NCBI GenBank assembly: GCA_043806415.1
Contig: JAZDHB010000059.1
Location: 1-11,676, forward strand
Origin: CAIXYX01 sp043806415
Lineage (GTDB): Archaea > Micrarchaeota > Micrarchaeia > Anstonellales > Anstonellaceae
Direction of reading: 5' to 3'
Length of the DNA stretch: 11,676 nucleotides
Both the position numbers and the translations under genes were made by a program. The notes under the pieces were generated by a model. It was given only the letters and a program-made list of their open reading frames with translations, had not been told where the DNA came from and made no database searches. Shown here one piece after another: positions 6,133 through 11,676 of the stretch (position 1 is the stretch's first letter; each line of letters opens with the position of its first letter).

Positions 6133-7911
6133 CTAGCCCCCCGATGCCGGCACCTCCCCGCCCTCGGGAAGCACCACGTTCTTGCGCGCGATGTCGTAGA
6201 TCTCGTCCGGGTTGGAGTAATAGAGCGAGAAGACGTTGCCCACCGCGTCGATGTCGGTGATCCGGTTCTTGATCATCCAGTGCAGGATGATCTGGCGCTT
6301 GCGGTTGTCCTCCTTGATCTTCTCCTTGGTCATGCCCGTGTGCAGGTTGAGCTCCTTGTAGAAGCGCACGGGCTCGGCGATCCGGTCCCACGTGTCGGAG
6401 CGCGGGCGCCAGCGGAAGATGATGTTGGGCTCGATGATGTTCTCCGCGCCCGACTCGCCCACTTCGGCGATCTCGAGCGTGCGGCGCAGGTTGCGCCGCC
6501 GGTCGCGGAACTGCACGACGAGCAGGTGCAGGCTGTCCAGGTCCGAGGGCGGCAGGTCGATGGGCGGGGAGGTCATGCGCCGCACGGCCTGCACCGCCGT
6601 ATCGGCGTGCAGGGTGGAATACACGGAGTGGCCGGTGTGCATGGCCTCGAAGGCCACCTCGGCCTCGCGCTGCTTGCGGATTTCACCGACGAATATGCGG
6701 TCCGGGCGCATACGCAGGGAGGCGACGATGAGGTCGAGCATGGGCACCTCGCCCTGCCCCTCCGGGTTGGGCAGGCGGGTGAGGAGCGGGATCCAGTTCC
6801 ACTGGTGCTTGGGCAGGGTAAGTTCGCGGGTGTCCTCGATCGTGATGATGCGCTGGTTGGGCGGGACGAAGGCGGCGAGCGCGTTGAGGGCCGACGTCTT
6901 GCCGGACGCGGTGCCTCCGACCACCATCATGTTCAGCTCGTAATGGAAGGCCTGCCAGAGCATGGCCGCCATCTCCAGGTTCATGGTGTGCGCCGGCTCG
7001 CCCAGGAGGTTGACGATGGTCCAGGGCACGCGGGCAAAGCGCCGGATGGTGATCGTGTTGCCGTGGCTGGAGATGGGGGCGAGGGTGGCGCACACCCGGT
7101 CGCCCATCTCGAGGCGCGCGTCGAGGATCGGCGTCAGGGTGGCGATCTGACGGCCTACGCGCCGGGCGATCTGGCTGGAGTAGTTGAAGATGGCCGCCTC
7201 GTCCGTCATGTACACGTTGGACTTGAGCCAGCCGTACTTGCGGTGGTAGACGCCGATGGGCGTCTGGGCGTTGTTGACCGCGATCTCCTCGAGCCAGTCG
7301 TCGCGGTTGAGCAGGTCCAGCTCGCCCAGGCCGAACATCGAATGGAGCAGGAGGCCCGCGAGCATCTCACTCGTCTCGCTTCCCAGATCGAACTTGCCCA
7401 GCGCGTCGCGCAGGCGCTCGTAGAAGGCGTTGCGGATCGCCAGCACGTGCTCGACGTCGGACACCTCGGATTGCTCCACCGGCACCTCCTTGACCAGGGA
7501 TTCCTTGATCTGGTCGAGGAACACGCGGGTGGGCACCGACAGCTCGACGAGCGAGATGTTGTAGATCTTCTCGCGCGCCGAATCCATGATCTCAACGGTG
7601 GCCGGCACGTTGTCGGCCTTGAAGGTATAGGTGTCGACGACCTTGGAGCGCTCCTCGGCCTCGGCCGGGCGCTTGGCCTCCTGGGGGAGCTGCACGAATT
7701 CGACGTGCGGCTTCTCGAGCACGTTGAGCGGATAGACCAGCTGCACCACGCCGGCCTCCTCCATCACGTTGGCGATGGCCTCGATGGCCTTGTAGGACAT
7801 GCGCAGAGCCGAGGCTGTGCGTTCCAATGTCGGATGCTTCTCGGCGCGGACCAGCTGGACGAACTGGTCGATCTTGGTCTGGAGCACGCCACAAACACGG
7901 CGGCGGGGCAT
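6133..7911 (-). CDS. tadA: VirB11/TadA/FlaI-family secretion ATPase with N-terminal winged-helix-like region
   Basis: The protein has 592 residues (from ATG 7911). The ATPase core shows Walker A GGTASGKT (332-339), the Asp box IITIEDTREL (355-364), Walker B MRPDRIFVGEIR (401-412) and the His box TGHSVYSTLHADTA (427-439), the set that defines hexameric type II/IV secretion ATPases. An N-terminal domain before the core (about 120-320) fits the family's NTD. Residues about 9-60 look like a winged-helix module (TLERTASALRMSYKAIEAIANVMEEAGVVQLVYP), and a C-terminal extension (about 490-592) follows the core. It should power assembly of the pilins encoded on the other strand. The first ATG (7911) overlaps the only TATA-like box, so GTG 7887, 26 bp downstream of that box, is the more likely leaderless start. 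It heads the minus-strand operon. Confidence 0.95.
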   Translation of the reverse strand: MPRRRVCGVLQTKIDQFVQLVRAEKHPTLERTASALRMSYKAIEAIANVMEEAGVVQLVYPLNVLEKPHVEFVQLPQEAKRPAEAEERSKVVDTYTFKADNVPATVEIMDSAREKIYNISLVELSVPTRVFLDQIKESLVKEVPVEQSEVSDVEHVLAIRNAFYERLRDALGKFDLGSETSEMLAGLLLHSMFGLGELDLLNRDDWLEEIAVNNAQTPIGVYHRKYGWLKSNVYMTDEAAIFNYSSQIARRVGRQIATLTPILDARLEMGDRVCATLAPISSHGNTITIRRFARVPWTIVNLLGEPAHTMNLEMAAMLWQAFHYELNMMVVGGTASGKTSALNALAAFVPPNQRIITIEDTRELTLPKHQWNWIPLLTRLPNPEGQGEVPMLDLIVASLRMRPDRIFVGEIRKQREAEVAFEAMHTGHSVYSTLHADTAVQAVRRMTSPPIDLPPSDLDSLHLLVVQFRDRRRNLRRTLEIAEVGESGAENIIEPNIIFRWRPRSDTWDRIAEPVRFYKELNLHTGMTKEKIKEDNRKRQIILHWMIKNRITDIDAVGNVFSLYYSNPDEIYDIARKNVVLPEGGEVPASGG

Positions 7912-7918
7912 TTAAAGG
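7909..7918 (-). promoter_or_regulatory. TATA box of the secretion ATPase operon
   Basis: The minus strand reads CCTTTAAATG, centred near 7913. It is 26 bp from GTG 7887 and overlaps ATG 7911, so an mRNA from this box would not contain the upstream ATG. Confidence 0.5.
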
Positions 7919-7980
7919 TTTGGCAGGGCGAAATCGAAAAGATTGGGAATTTGGCGGCAACGCATTTGACGTGGAAAGAG

Positions 7981-7990
7981 TTAAATAAAA
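7981..7990 (+). promoter_or_regulatory. TATA box of the pilin-like gene at 8011
   Basis: TTAAATAAAA is centred about 26 bp before ATG 8011. No Shine-Dalgarno site precedes that ATG, so a leaderless mRNA is likely. An earlier ATG at 8001 is in another frame. Confidence 0.6.
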
Positions 7991-8010
7991 CCATCGGCTC
8001 ATGAATATTT

Positions 8011-8544
8011 ATGGCAGACAAAACAGGCTCTTCAAAACCCCCTCCGGCGGCAAACGATTCGAAGGCGATTATTGTCATCCTCGTGGCCATCGTCGCCGTG
8101 CTGATCCTGATACCGGTGCTCCTCATCGGCGGCATGGTGGGCATCGCCTTGCTGGGATTTGTTCCCATGTCGTCCGTCAACTCGCAAATATCCGAATCGA
8201 CCTCCTACTGGCAAAGCGCCCGTCCCTTCTCTGTTCTGGATGAGTCCCGGTCCTCGGGTTCCGGCGACCTCACGTTGGTCCTCCAGAACAGCGAACCCGA
8301 GCAGTTGCAGCTCACCCGCATCAGCATCGGCGCGGCAGGCGTGAGCGGCTCGACGGACCTCCCTAACACCCAGAAATTCTTCTCCGGAGGGGAGAAGAAG
8401 GCCATCCAGGTCCCCCTCTCGTCCGGCTGCACTTCCGGCAACGTCTATGAATATTACGTCAACTTCACTTACAGCAACGCCGACGGCACCAATGCCGATC
8501 AGAAGCAGTACGGCGCCGAGCCCCTGGCCGTCACCTGCCGCTAA
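8011..8544 (+). CDS. Pilin-like membrane-anchored surface protein
   Basis: The protein has 177 residues. It has a short polar N-terminus (about 1-18, with Lys and three Pro), a long hydrophobic segment (about 19-51, AIIVILVAIVAVLILIPVLLIGG...), then an outer domain that looks beta-rich: SYWQSARPFSVLD, LTLVLQNSEPEQLQLTRISIG and VYEYYVNFTYS. Two Cys (140 and 176) could form a disulfide. There is one N-glycosylation sequon (NFT). The layout resembles archaeal type IV pilin-like or surface proteins, but I cannot place it in a named family and the hydrophobic segment is longer than in a usual prepilin. It is divergent from the ATPase gene and monocistronic: a TATA box lies 26 bp before the start and a strong terminator follows the stop. 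Confidence 0.8.
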   Translation: MADKTGSSKPPPAANDSKAIIVILVAIVAVLILIPVLLIGGMVGIALLGFVPMSSVNSQISESTSYWQSARPFSVLDESRSSGSGDLTLVLQNSEPEQLQLTRISIGAAGVSGSTDLPNTQKFFSGGEKKAIQVPLSSGCTSGNVYEYYVNFTYSNADGTNADQKQYGAEPLAVTCR

Positions 8545-8556
8545 GCCTTGTTTTGC

Positions 8557-8601
8557 AACAGGCGGCCCGAGCCGCCTGTTTCCTGTTTTTTCGGCTTTTT
8601 T
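8557..8601 (+). terminator. Hairpin terminator with two T6 runs
   Basis: A 10-bp stem, AACAGGCGGC with GCCGCCTGTT, around a CCGA loop (8557-8580) is followed by T6 at 8586-8591 and T6 at 8596-8601. It looks like a bacterial intrinsic terminator. It separates the gene ending at 8544 from the pilin operon. Confidence 0.75.
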
Positions 8602-8662
8602 CGACCGATTAGGATAAAACGCGCAAGCCTGCTTATTCCGCAACGGACCGCGCCCCAAAAGT

Positions 8663-8671
8663 CATATTAAG
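8663..8671 (+). promoter_or_regulatory. TATA box of the prepilin operon
   Basis: CATATTAAG is centred about 25 bp before ATG 8692, with no Shine-Dalgarno site in between. This predicts a leaderless transcript starting at the prepilin gene. Confidence 0.6.
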
Positions 8672-8691
8672 CAGGGCCGTAAAATCCCGTC

Positions 8692-9132
8692 ATGGAATCG
8701 GGGGGGAAGAAGAATCGGTTATTTTTGAGGGGCCAGACCACCATCGAATACGTGGCCATGCTCAGCGTGCTGCTCATCCTCCTGGCCGCCACTTACATCT
8801 ACTCGCGCAACCTGGACCTCAAGCGCGAGGGCATCGTGTCGCAGATGGAGGGAGAGCGCCTGACTTACCAGCTCTCGCAGGCCATGGATTACGCCGCCAT
8901 CGCCGGCGGCGAGAACAATGTCAGCCTCTTCCTCTCCGCCTATCCCAACCAGACCCTGATCGTGTCGGGAGCCGAGGCGCTGGCGCTGGGGCCGGGCAAC
9001 ATCACGCTGGCCTCCTCGCGCAGCCTCGCGGGCTTGGCGAGCGGCGCGGGTTACCCCAAGTATTTGGATTCCAACCAGCAGCTCCGCCTCGAATACGACG
9101 GCACGAAAATCACGGTCAATGAACAGGGGTAG
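8692..9132 (+). CDS. Class III signal peptide-containing type IV prepilin
   Basis: The protein has 146 residues. The N-terminus MESGGKKNRLFLRG ends in a Gly followed by QTTIEYVAMLSVLLILLAATYIY. This matches the archaeal class III prepilin pattern (QxSxExxxL-like), with cleavage expected after Gly14 and Glu at +5 of the mature protein. The hydrophobic helix (about 16-37) would form the filament core. The rest is an outer domain with three N-glycosylation sequons (NVS, NQT, NIT) and no Cys. This is the best candidate for the major or a principal pilin of the system whose ATPase and platform are encoded on the other strand. Processing would need a PibD/FlaK-type peptidase, not seen in this window. 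The start is supported by the TATA box 25 bp upstream. Confidence 0.88.
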   Translation: MESGGKKNRLFLRGQTTIEYVAMLSVLLILLAATYIYSRNLDLKREGIVSQMEGERLTYQLSQAMDYAAIAGGENNVSLFLSAYPNQTLIVSGAEALALGPGNITLASSRSLAGLASGAGYPKYLDSNQQLRLEYDGTKITVNEQG

Positions 9133-9182
9133 GGAAACGGGCAGAACAGCTCGAACAGAAGGAAAAAAGCGCTGAAGAACGG

Positions 9183-9728
9183 ATGAGGATTATGGGGACC
9201 CGAAAAACAAGAACCGCCCAGGTGATGATCAGCGACTTCGTGATCTCGCTGTCCATCTTCCTGCTCGTGCTCATCCTCTTCTACGCGACGTGGACCCGGA
9301 ACGTGGATGCCATGGGCGAGGAACTGGCGCACCAGCGCGCATTGCAGGCCGCGAACAAAGGCATGGACGCGCTCGTCCTTTCCCCCGGATTCCCGTCCGA
9401 CTGGGCGGTGTCCGGCCTCTCGCCCGGCGATGCCGCCCTCACGGGCATCGGGACGGCCGAAAGAACGGGAAATCTGGACATGGCCAAGGTGGCGCAACTG
9501 GCCGCGTGGCTCGGGACCCCCAACCTGCACAACATCACGCTCAAGAAGATGGGGATCGCCCCGTATGATGCGGACGTGAGGCTGAGCCAGCTGGACGGCA
9601 CCTCGTTATATGCCATGGGCTACAGCCCGCCGTCCGATTCGCAGGTGCTCGCGAGCGCGCAGAGGCTCGTGACATATGCCAACAACAGCACGATGGTGAG
9701 TATCAGGGTATGGAGGGCGGGGCAATGA
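9183..9728 (+). CDS. Pilin-like (minor pilin) protein
   Basis: The protein has 181 residues. A basic N-terminus (MRIMGTRKTRTA) precedes QVMISDFVISLSIFLLVLILFYATW (13-37), a membrane helix with Gln at the likely +1 site and Asp at +6, similar to but not the same as the class III prepilin pattern. The outer part (38-181) is mixed, with no Cys, and carries sequons NIT and NST. I do not recognise a named family. The gene lies 50 nt after the prepilin gene in the same direction, and its stop overlaps the next start (ATGA at 9725), so it is part of one operon. A second in-frame ATG at 9192 is also possible; neither has a clear Shine-Dalgarno site. Confidence 0.82.
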   Translation: MRIMGTRKTRTAQVMISDFVISLSIFLLVLILFYATWTRNVDAMGEELAHQRALQAANKGMDALVLSPGFPSDWAVSGLSPGDAALTGIGTAERTGNLDMAKVAQLAAWLGTPNLHNITLKKMGIAPYDADVRLSQLDGTSLYAMGYSPPSDSQVLASAQRLVTYANNSTMVSIRVWRAGQ

Positions 9729-10192
9729 CGGAGGGAACACACGCCCAAAGAAAAGGAGTCGTGCTGTCCGCCGAGGCGCTCATGGCGGCCCTGCTGCTCT
9801 TCGGCGCGCTCGCGCTCGCGTTCGGCCCGCTCGCGCCCGGATCGGCCCTGCCGGACGGAAACCGGCCCGTCCTGCGGCACGCGGCGTACGACGCGCTGGA
9901 GGCCGGCGTGGAAAACCGCGCGTGGCTTGAGCCGCTGCAGGCCACGGCCGACGACCTCAAAATCCGCAATCTGGTCGAGAACCTCTCGCCCTCCGTCTGC
10001 CTGGAAGTGGAGATCTACCAGGACGGACAGGTGCCCCCGAACCTCACCTATGCATACGTGCGCTCGGGCTGCGCGCCCGGCTACGGGGTGGAGGAGGCGC
10101 AGGGGTGGCGGGCGATCATCAACCGGACCGATTCAAGCGATTATTCGTATTACTGGGTGCGCGCCATCGCGTACCCAAGGGGAGGGGAATAG
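9725..10192 (+). CDS. Pilin-like (minor pilin) protein with KG|VVLSAEAL start
   Basis: The protein has 155 residues. The N-terminus MTEGTHAQRKG is followed by VVLSAEALMAALLLFGALALAF (12-33), a prepilin-like helix with Glu at +6 after a K-G site. The outer domain has two Cys (92 and 116), possibly disulfide-bonded, and sequons NLS, NLT and NRT. ATG 9725 is chosen because it overlaps the preceding stop (ATGA) and has GGAGG at 9712-9716, 8 nt upstream; the in-frame ATG at 9710 lies before that site. The next gene starts directly after this stop. The cluster context suggests a minor pilin; no named family is recognised. Confidence 0.82.
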   Translation: MTEGTHAQRKGVVLSAEALMAALLLFGALALAFGPLAPGSALPDGNRPVLRHAAYDALEAGVENRAWLEPLQATADDLKIRNLVENLSPSVCLEVEIYQDGQVPPNLTYAYVRSGCAPGYGVEEAQGWRAIINRTDSSDYSYYWVRAIAYPRGGE

Positions 10193-11110
10193 ATGGGAAA
10201 AGGGCTCGTCTACACCATCTCGGTCTTCCTCATCGTGGCCGTGTTCCTCGAGCTCTCCCTCTTCTGGGTGGGGCAGATGGACAAGCGCCTGCTCTACACC
10301 CAGCCGCAGCCCGACGGCGAGGTGCTGATCTACAAGCTCGACGAACTGGCCTCGCTCTCCATGCAGGCCATGGGCCTAGATGCGCAACTGGTGCGCACGT
10401 CAAGCGGAATCACGTTCAATGTCAGCGATGCGGGCTTCCCGTTCGTTCCCGCAGGCTCGGGGCGCGTGCAGGTCAGCAAGCTCAAGACCTGGGCCGAGAG
10501 TATCAGCGGATGGCAGAATGCCACCAATTCGAGCCTGAAGATGGACGTTTCGCTCCCCGACAGCACGGGCCTCCTGCTCGTTGCTTCGGGCTCCAAGCTC
10601 AATTACACGCACGACAACACGGAGAGCACGCGGGACAACGCCAGCTTGAGCCTGCCGATGGCCTATGCGCCCGGCTCGGTGCGGGTGGACATGTTCTGCA
10701 AGCGGCCCGGGGCCGGCGGAGCCCCGACTTACACGAGCTGGATCGGCGGCGTAGGTTCGATGACCGGCACGATCAATTTCAGGGATTCGGGCGGCGCCTC
10801 GTATTCAAGCAGCGTGGCGTTCGATCCAGGCACCTCCAACTCGTTCCGGGCCCGGTACACCGGCGGCTCGGGCTTTGTTGAGGACATCCACATCGACTGG
10901 CTGTCCAATGACACGCTCCAGATATGGGATACGGCGAGCGGGGGCTCGCCGGCTTCGGACAAGACGGGCGTGAGCTGTGCCTGGAACATCAGCGCCGCGA
11001 CGCCCTACCCAGGCGGCGCGGGGGCCGAGACGCTCTATGTGCCGATCTACATTATTCTCAACAGCACGAACGCGAATTATTCGGGCAACCTCACGCTGGC
11101 GCGCAAATGA
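10193..11110 (+). CDS. Pilin-like surface protein, heavily N-glycosylated by sequon count
   Basis: The protein has 305 residues. The short N-terminus MGKG is followed by a single hydrophobic helix (5-26, LVYTISVFLIVAVFLELSLFWV), as in a minor pilin with a tiny leader. The large outer part (30-305) is Ser/Thr/Gly-rich and beta-like, with ten N-x-S/T sequons (for example NVS 76-78, NAT, NSS, NYT, NAS, NDT, NIS, NST, NYS, NLT) and two Cys (169 and 262). It may be the tip or adhesin-like subunit of the pilus; this is inference from size and position only. The ATG follows the previous stop directly, with GGAGGGG as the Shine-Dalgarno site. Its stop overlaps an ATG (ATGA at 11107) in the frame of the next gene. 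Confidence 0.82.
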   Translation: MGKGLVYTISVFLIVAVFLELSLFWVGQMDKRLLYTQPQPDGEVLIYKLDELASLSMQAMGLDAQLVRTSSGITFNVSDAGFPFVPAGSGRVQVSKLKTWAESISGWQNATNSSLKMDVSLPDSTGLLLVASGSKLNYTHDNTESTRDNASLSLPMAYAPGSVRVDMFCKRPGAGGAPTYTSWIGGVGSMTGTINFRDSGGASYSSSVAFDPGTSNSFRARYTGGSGFVEDIHIDWLSNDTLQIWDTASGGSPASDKTGVSCAWNISAATPYPGGAGAETLYVPIYIILNSTNANYSGNLTLARK

Positions 11111-11115
11111 TCGGA

Positions 11116-11123
11116 TTTATATT
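11116..11123 (+). promoter_or_regulatory. TATA box of the gene at 11146
   Basis: TTTATATT is centred about 26 bp before ATG 11146 and lies just after the preceding stop. It suggests that the last gene of the cluster can be transcribed separately as a leaderless mRNA. Confidence 0.6.
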
Positions 11124-11145
11124 TTTTGGTGGAGATAGAATAAAC

Positions 11146-11451
11146 ATGAAAGACGACAAATACAACCTGAATAATGCAAATGGCGCGCAAGATTCCCCGG
11201 TTTTGGGGGGCGACGGCGTCTACAATCCGCGCGAGAAAGCCTACTCGAACGGCAAGCCCCACATCAACTATTTGGACACCCACGAAATAAAATGGGGGAA
11301 CGTGCTGGCGACCTGCGCGGGCGCATTGCTGAGCGGCGCGCTGATGCTGGCAATGGCCAAGAAGTTCATGAAGCCCTCAACGAATGGAAGTACGGATGCC
11401 AAAAAGACAATCCCGGCCAGGCAGTGGATGATGAAGGTAAAGCCCAAATAG
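11146..11451 (+). CDS. Small single-helix membrane protein, 101 residues
   Basis: I do not recognise a family. The protein has a polar, Asn-rich N-terminal half (1-48, MKDDKYNLNNANG...), one membrane helix (about 50-71, WGNVLATCAGALLSGALMLAMA), and a basic tail (KKFMKPST...RQWMMKVKPK). The charge pattern suggests the basic tail is cytoplasmic. ATG 11146 is chosen because a TATA box lies 26 bp upstream; an in-frame ATG at 11107, overlapping the previous stop, would add 13 residues (MIGFIFFGGDRIN) if translated from the operon mRNA. It sits last in the pilin cluster, so a role with the pilus is possible but unproven. The Trm5-like gene converges on it, with only 10 bp between stops. Confidence 0.72.
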   Translation: MKDDKYNLNNANGAQDSPVLGGDGVYNPREKAYSNGKPHINYLDTHEIKWGNVLATCAGALLSGALMLAMAKKFMKPSTNGSTDAKKTIPARQWMMKVKPK

Positions 11452-11461
11452 ACGGCGCCGT

Positions 11462-11676
11462 TCAAATCCGCTTGACTTCCAAATCCAGCACCACCTGCGT
11501 GAGGACGGGCGAATAGGGCCGCACCTCGCGCCATGAGAGCAGCTTGAGCGCATAGCCTTCTTTTTTCGCTATTTTTTGCGCGCGCTCGAGCACGTCGGCC
11601 TCCCCGGCCTCGATGGGCGTGAAGGCGTACAGGTGGATGACTCCTCCGTCCTTGGTGGAACGCAGGGCTTGGGGCA
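11462..11676 (-). CDS. tRNA (guanine-N1)-methyltransferase Trm5-like, C-terminal part (5' end outside window)
   Basis: The last 70 residues are present. They begin at a conserved-looking (L)PQA...KDGGVIHLYAF, continue with ADVLERAQKIAKKEGYALKLLSWREVRPYSP and end VVLDLEVKRI. This matches the C-terminus of archaeal Trm5/TYW2 family class I methyltransferases (an N-L-P motif, then a G-G-x-I-H-x-Y strand, then R-x-Y-S/A-P and V-x-D-x-x-V). Trm5 makes m1G37 next to the anticodon in tRNA. The SAM-binding core is outside the window, so Trm5 and the related wyosine enzymes cannot be told apart here. It converges on the small membrane protein gene. Confidence 0.72.
   Translation of the reverse strand, partial: PQALRSTKDGGVIHLYAFTPIEAGEADVLERAQKIAKKEGYALKLLSWREVRPYSPVLTQVVLDLEVKRI

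Noticed and set aside
6106..8004. 632-codon open frame on the plus strand, antisense to the ATPase
   Set aside because: Its translation is rich in His, Val, Gly and Asp with no domain logic, a usual shadow of a high-GC gene. The minus-strand frame has all ATPase motifs.
1..11676. CRISPR array, insertion sequence or tRNA gene
   Set aside because: I saw no regularly spaced identical repeats, transposase-like frame, terminal inverted repeats, or tRNA cloverleaf with a T-loop. The short 17-bp and 66-bp repeats are too few and too degenerate for a CRISPR.

Overview
The window reads as high-GC archaeal chromosome, most plausibly a DPANN-type or similar lineage. The evidence is an archaeal-type ribosomal protein L11, a geranylgeranyl reductase of the archaeal lipid pathway, a Trm5-like tRNA methyltransferase C-terminus, a class III (archaeal type IV) prepilin signal, archaeal TATA boxes, and several genes that look leaderless. 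I cannot name a species from sequence alone.

Left part (1-4110). A secreted beta-propeller (PQQ-like) protein runs off the left edge. It lies 1 nt behind the L11 gene on the minus strand. L11 has a strong Shine-Dalgarno site and a TATA box. Divergent from it is a FAD-dependent geranylgeranyl reductase. Then come a solitary HicB-like protein, a TPR protein, and a 73-residue unknown protein. The TPR gene and the unknown gene diverge from one A/T-rich element that sits midway between their start codons.

Middle part (4137-7911, minus strand). A three-gene machinery operon for a type IV pilus or Tad-like system: a VirB11/TadA/FlaI-type secretion ATPase with an extra N-terminal winged-helix-like region, then two separate single-domain TadB/TadC-like membrane platform proteins.

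Right part (8011-11451, plus strand). Divergent from the ATPase lies a set of small surface proteins, each with one N-terminal membrane helix: a pilin-like protein with its own hairpin terminator; then a tightly packed cluster with one clear class III prepilin and three pilin-like partners, the last rich in N-glycosylation sequons; then a small membrane protein with an internal leaderless promoter. Together the two arms look like a complete pilus or secretion locus apart from the prepilin peptidase, which is not in the window. The right edge cuts into a Trm5-like tRNA methyltransferase on the minus strand.

Two features recur across the window. First, in six or more places a TATA-like box lies about 25-26 bp before a start codon, which implies leaderless mRNAs, while other genes use Shine-Dalgarno sites. 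Second, related GC-rich hairpins followed by T-runs occur at several gene ends.
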